From contig NZ_JABASY010000003.1 in NCBI RefSeq assembly GCF_016107685.1, forward strand, positions 434,001-498,000: a stretch of 64,000 nt of DNA. The letters are read 5' to 3'. The stretch comes from Brevibacterium yomogidense (GTDB taxonomy: Bacteria > Actinomycetota > Actinomycetes > Actinomycetales > Brevibacteriaceae). Numbering within the stretch: position 1 is the first letter of the stretch; the number at the start of each line of letters is the position of its first letter. The position numbers were made by a program, and so were the translations under genes. Shown one piece after another: positions 61,984-64,000 of this stretch. Below the pieces are notes generated by a model. The model saw only the letters and a program-made list of their open reading frames with translations, ran no database searches and was not told where the DNA came from.

Positions 61984-63189
61984 CTACCGTCCGCCGCCGG
62001 GCGGCGCTGTGTGCGGCGGGCCGTCCAGGTCGAGCATCGCGAGGATCGCCGCACGGTCGCCGTCGAGCATCGCGCTGTCCGCCGGGCCCGGCCGGTCGTG
62101 CCCGTGGAACACCGCAGGGCCCGACACGTGGACGTAGTCCCCCTCGTCCGTGTGCCGCGCGTGCGTGAGCACGGGCCGGCCGCCGAGGTAGGGGCCGTCG
62201 ACGAGGTCGTCCACCCGCGTCACGCGGTGGGCGGGGATCCCCCGCGCTGCGCACTCCTCCTCGATACGGGCGCAGGTCCGCGTCGCCGCGTACTCCGCGA
62301 GGATCTGCTCGTAGAGCGTTGGATCCGCGCTGCGGTCGCGGTTCGTCGCCACCTGCGGATGCGTGAGGTAGTCGGGCCGGTCGATGAGCTCGCAGAACCG
62401 CCTCCAGTTCGCGTCCGTGTAGGGCATGACGCAGACCCATCCGTCCCGGGTGGGGTGGGGCCGGTGCTCCGGTGCGAGGACCCGCGACCATCCGACGGGG
62501 CCGTCCGGCGGTGCGAACGTCGAACCGCCCATGTGCTCGACGAGTGTGAAGGCAGCCATCGTGTCGACCATCGGGACATCGACCCAGCACCCCTCACCGT
62601 CGAGAGCACGTCGGTGCAGCGCGGCGAGCGCGGACTGCGCCATCGTCATGCCGCACACCTTGTCCGCGACCACGTAGGGAGAGTAGCAGGGTTCGCCGTC
62701 TCGCAGTCGGTAGGTGTCCGCGAGGCCGGAGGCCGCCTGGATGATGTCGTCGTATGCGGGTGTGTCCGCGTGCGCCGAGTCACTGGCGAAGCCCTGCCCC
62801 GTGACGAGGATGGCCTGCGGGTTCGCGGCCCGCACCTGCTCCCAGTCGAGACCGAACCGCCGACGCCTGGCGGGCAGCGTATTGGTGAGGACGATGTCCG
62901 CCCACCCGATGAGTGCCTCCATCTCGTGCCGGCCCTCGGGCGATTGCGCATCGACGACGATGCTCCGCTTGCCCGCGTTGAGGTTCATCGCGAGCACGCT
63001 CGTCCCCTGTGGGCCGAGGATGCCTATCCTCCTCCCGATGTCCCCGCCGGGAGGCTCCGCCTTGATGACGTCGGCGCCGAGGTCCCTCAGCACCTTCCCG
63101 GCGTAGGGCGCCATGATGACCGTCCCCACCTCGAGGACCTTCACACCTTCCAGCGGGGCGCCTCCGCGACTGTCCACTCCGTTCGTCAT
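61984..63189 (-). CDS. CaiB/BaiF-type (class III) CoA-transferase
   Basis: 401 aa. LEGVKVLEVGTVIMAPYAGKVLRDLGADVIKAEPPGGD is the diagnostic N-terminal block; LNAGKRSIVVDAQSPEGR and the catalytic Asp region ASGLADTYRLRDGEP follow. It transfers CoA between organic acids; the substrate is unknown. The ATG at 63189 overlaps the TRAP permease stop (ATGA), and the IclR gene follows after 9 bp, so this is one operon for uptake and activation of an acid. Confidence 0.92.
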   Translation of the reverse strand: MTNGVDSRGGAPLEGVKVLEVGTVIMAPYAGKVLRDLGADVIKAEPPGGDIGRRIGILGPQGTSVLAMNLNAGKRSIVVDAQSPEGRHEMEALIGWADIVLTNTLPARRRRFGLDWEQVRAANPQAILVTGQGFASDSAHADTPAYDDIIQAASGLADTYRLRDGEPCYSPYVVADKVCGMTMAQSALAALHRRALDGEGCWVDVPMVDTMAAFTLVEHMGGSTFAPPDGPVGWSRVLAPEHRPHPTRDGWVCVMPYTDANWRRFCELIDRPDYLTHPQVATNRDRSADPTLYEQILAEYAATRTCARIEEECAARGIPAHRVTRVDDLVDGPYLGGRPVLTHARHTDEGDYVHVSGPAVFHGHDRPGPADSAMLDGDRAAILAMLDLDGPPHTAPPGGGR

Positions 63190-64000
63190 CCGCCCATCAT
63201 CTCCGGAACGAACAGCGCGAGCTGGGGGAACACGAACACGAGTCCGACGATGACGAGCATGCCGATGATGAACGGCACAGCCCCGAGGAAGACCGTCTCG
63301 AGCGGCACCCTGCTGGCGCGTGCGGTCACGAACGCGTTGAGGCCGAGTGGTGGAGTGACCAGGCCGATCTCCGCGACGAGGATGACGACGATCCCGAACC
63401 AGATGGGGTCGTAGCCCAGCGCCTCGACGAGGGGAAGCGTCACCGGGACGGTGAGCGCGATGATGGCCATCTGGTCCATGAAGAAGCCCAGCACCAGGTA
63501 GACGAGCACGACGCCGAGCATGATGCCGACCGCGGGGACCTCCCACGCGCCCACCGCCGCGACGACAGCCGGAGTCACACGGCTCTCTGCGAGGAAATGG
63601 CCGAAGACGTGCGCGGCGACGATGATGACCATGATCATCGCGCTGCTCGTGACGGTGCCCACGATCGACTCGCGAATGTTCTTCCAGCTCGCCTTGCCAT
63701 AGGCGACCATGAGTCCCAGCGCGCCGAGCGCACCGACTGCCGCGGCTTCCGTCGCGGTCGTGATCCCGAAGAAGACTGCACCGACGACCAGGAGGAAGAG
63801 GACGCCGATCGGCAGGAGGCCCACGACTGCACGCCCCTTCTCCCGCAGCGTGCTGCCGACGGCTTCCGGAGCCTGCCCACGCAGCGCCTGGATGTAGACG
63901 ACCGCGCAGAGTGCCGCGGCCATGAGGAGTCCGGGGACCAGACCCGCGAGGAGGGTCTGGCCCACGCTCGTCTCCGCCGTGATCGCGTAGAAGATCAAGA
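63186..64000 (-). CDS. TRAP transporter large permease, DctM type (partial, N-terminus outside window)
   Basis: The last 271 codons are present; the start lies beyond base 64000. Hydrophobic helices include FFMDQMAIIALTVPVTLPLVEALGYDPIWFGIVVILVAEIGLVTPPLGLNAFVT, the conserved C-terminal DctM block. TRAP systems take up C4-dicarboxylates and other acids with a periplasmic/extracellular binding protein and DctQ. Those partner genes should lie further right. Coupled to the CoA-transferase gene. Confidence 0.92.
   Translation of the reverse strand, partial: LIFYAITAETSVGQTLLAGLVPGLLMAAALCAVVYIQALRGQAPEAVGSTLREKGRAVVGLLPIGVLFLLVVGAVFFGITTATEAAAVGALGALGLMVAYGKASWKNIRESIVGTVTSSAMIMVIIVAAHVFGHFLAESRVTPAVVAAVGAWEVPAVGIMLGVVLVYLVLGFFMDQMAIIALTVPVTLPLVEALGYDPIWFGIVVILVAEIGLVTPPLGLNAFVTARASRVPLETVFLGAVPFIIGMLVIVGLVFVFPQLALFVPEMMGG

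Overview
The window is a continuous stretch of a high-GC actinobacterial chromosome, with no insertion sequence, prophage or CRISPR array visible. Several points suggest a Micrococcales-type (possibly Brevibacteriaceae-like) aerobe. The order cysteine desulfurase - mnmA - MetE-like - ligA and the gatCAB set are arranged as in many actinobacteria. Succinate dehydrogenase has two separate anchor subunits, sdhC and sdhD, unlike Corynebacterium. Many -10 boxes of the form TANNNT lie 6-8 nt before an ATG or GTG, which is the signature of leaderless mRNAs. The genus assignment is an inference only.

Layout. 1-6136: the tail of a DUF4352-like protein, then gatC-gatA-gatB (tRNA-dependent amidotransferase) divergent from a DUF485 + ActP-type monocarboxylate symporter pair. 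6158-15423 (minus strand): cysteine desulfurase, mnmA, an S9 peptidase, a MetE-like protein, ligA and a small secreted protein. 15545-16518: two small membrane proteins. 16541-21142: an unusual envelope locus in which a membrane protein + lipoprotein gene pair has a paralogue encoded as one fused gene, with a YbbN-like thioredoxin/TPR gene between them. 21235-25387: an MMPL exporter, orn and an SCO6745-family protein.

25538-31691: the most distinctive region. It holds two tandem copies of a two-gene module: a type II-like membrane protein with a probable beta-propeller ectodomain, followed by a secreted, C-terminally membrane-anchored low-complexity protein. tRNA-His lies between the copies on the opposite strand. 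31795-36872: a small unknown gene with pncA, a Na+/solute symporter with a 45-residue accessory protein, tRNA-Lys(CTT) followed by a tRNA-minihelix-like hairpin, a second-type GroES, a DUF3618 protein, bcp and tRNA-Leu(TAG).

36898-48551: an RsmC-like methyltransferase, a universal stress protein, sucCD, a MarR regulator with a palindromic operator over its own promoter, a lipoprotein, a nucleoside-salvage group (adenosine deaminase, BMP-like lipoprotein, M20 amidohydrolase) and a mannose-1-phosphate guanylyltransferase. 48828-52243: sdhCDAB. 52454-64000: a membrane protein, a D,D-carboxypeptidase, an App1-type phosphatase, trpS, cstA-ybdD with a two-promoter region containing a CRP/GlxR-like site, xthA, a GNAT acetyltransferase, and an IclR / CoA-transferase / TRAP-transporter cluster cut by the window edge.

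Functionally the region combines central carbon metabolism (sucCD, sdhCDAB, monocarboxylate and pyruvate uptake by ActP/CstA), tRNA maturation and charging (GatCAB, MnmA, TrpS, three tRNA genes), DNA repair (LigA, XthA) and envelope functions. Strong GC-rich hairpin terminators separate most convergent units.
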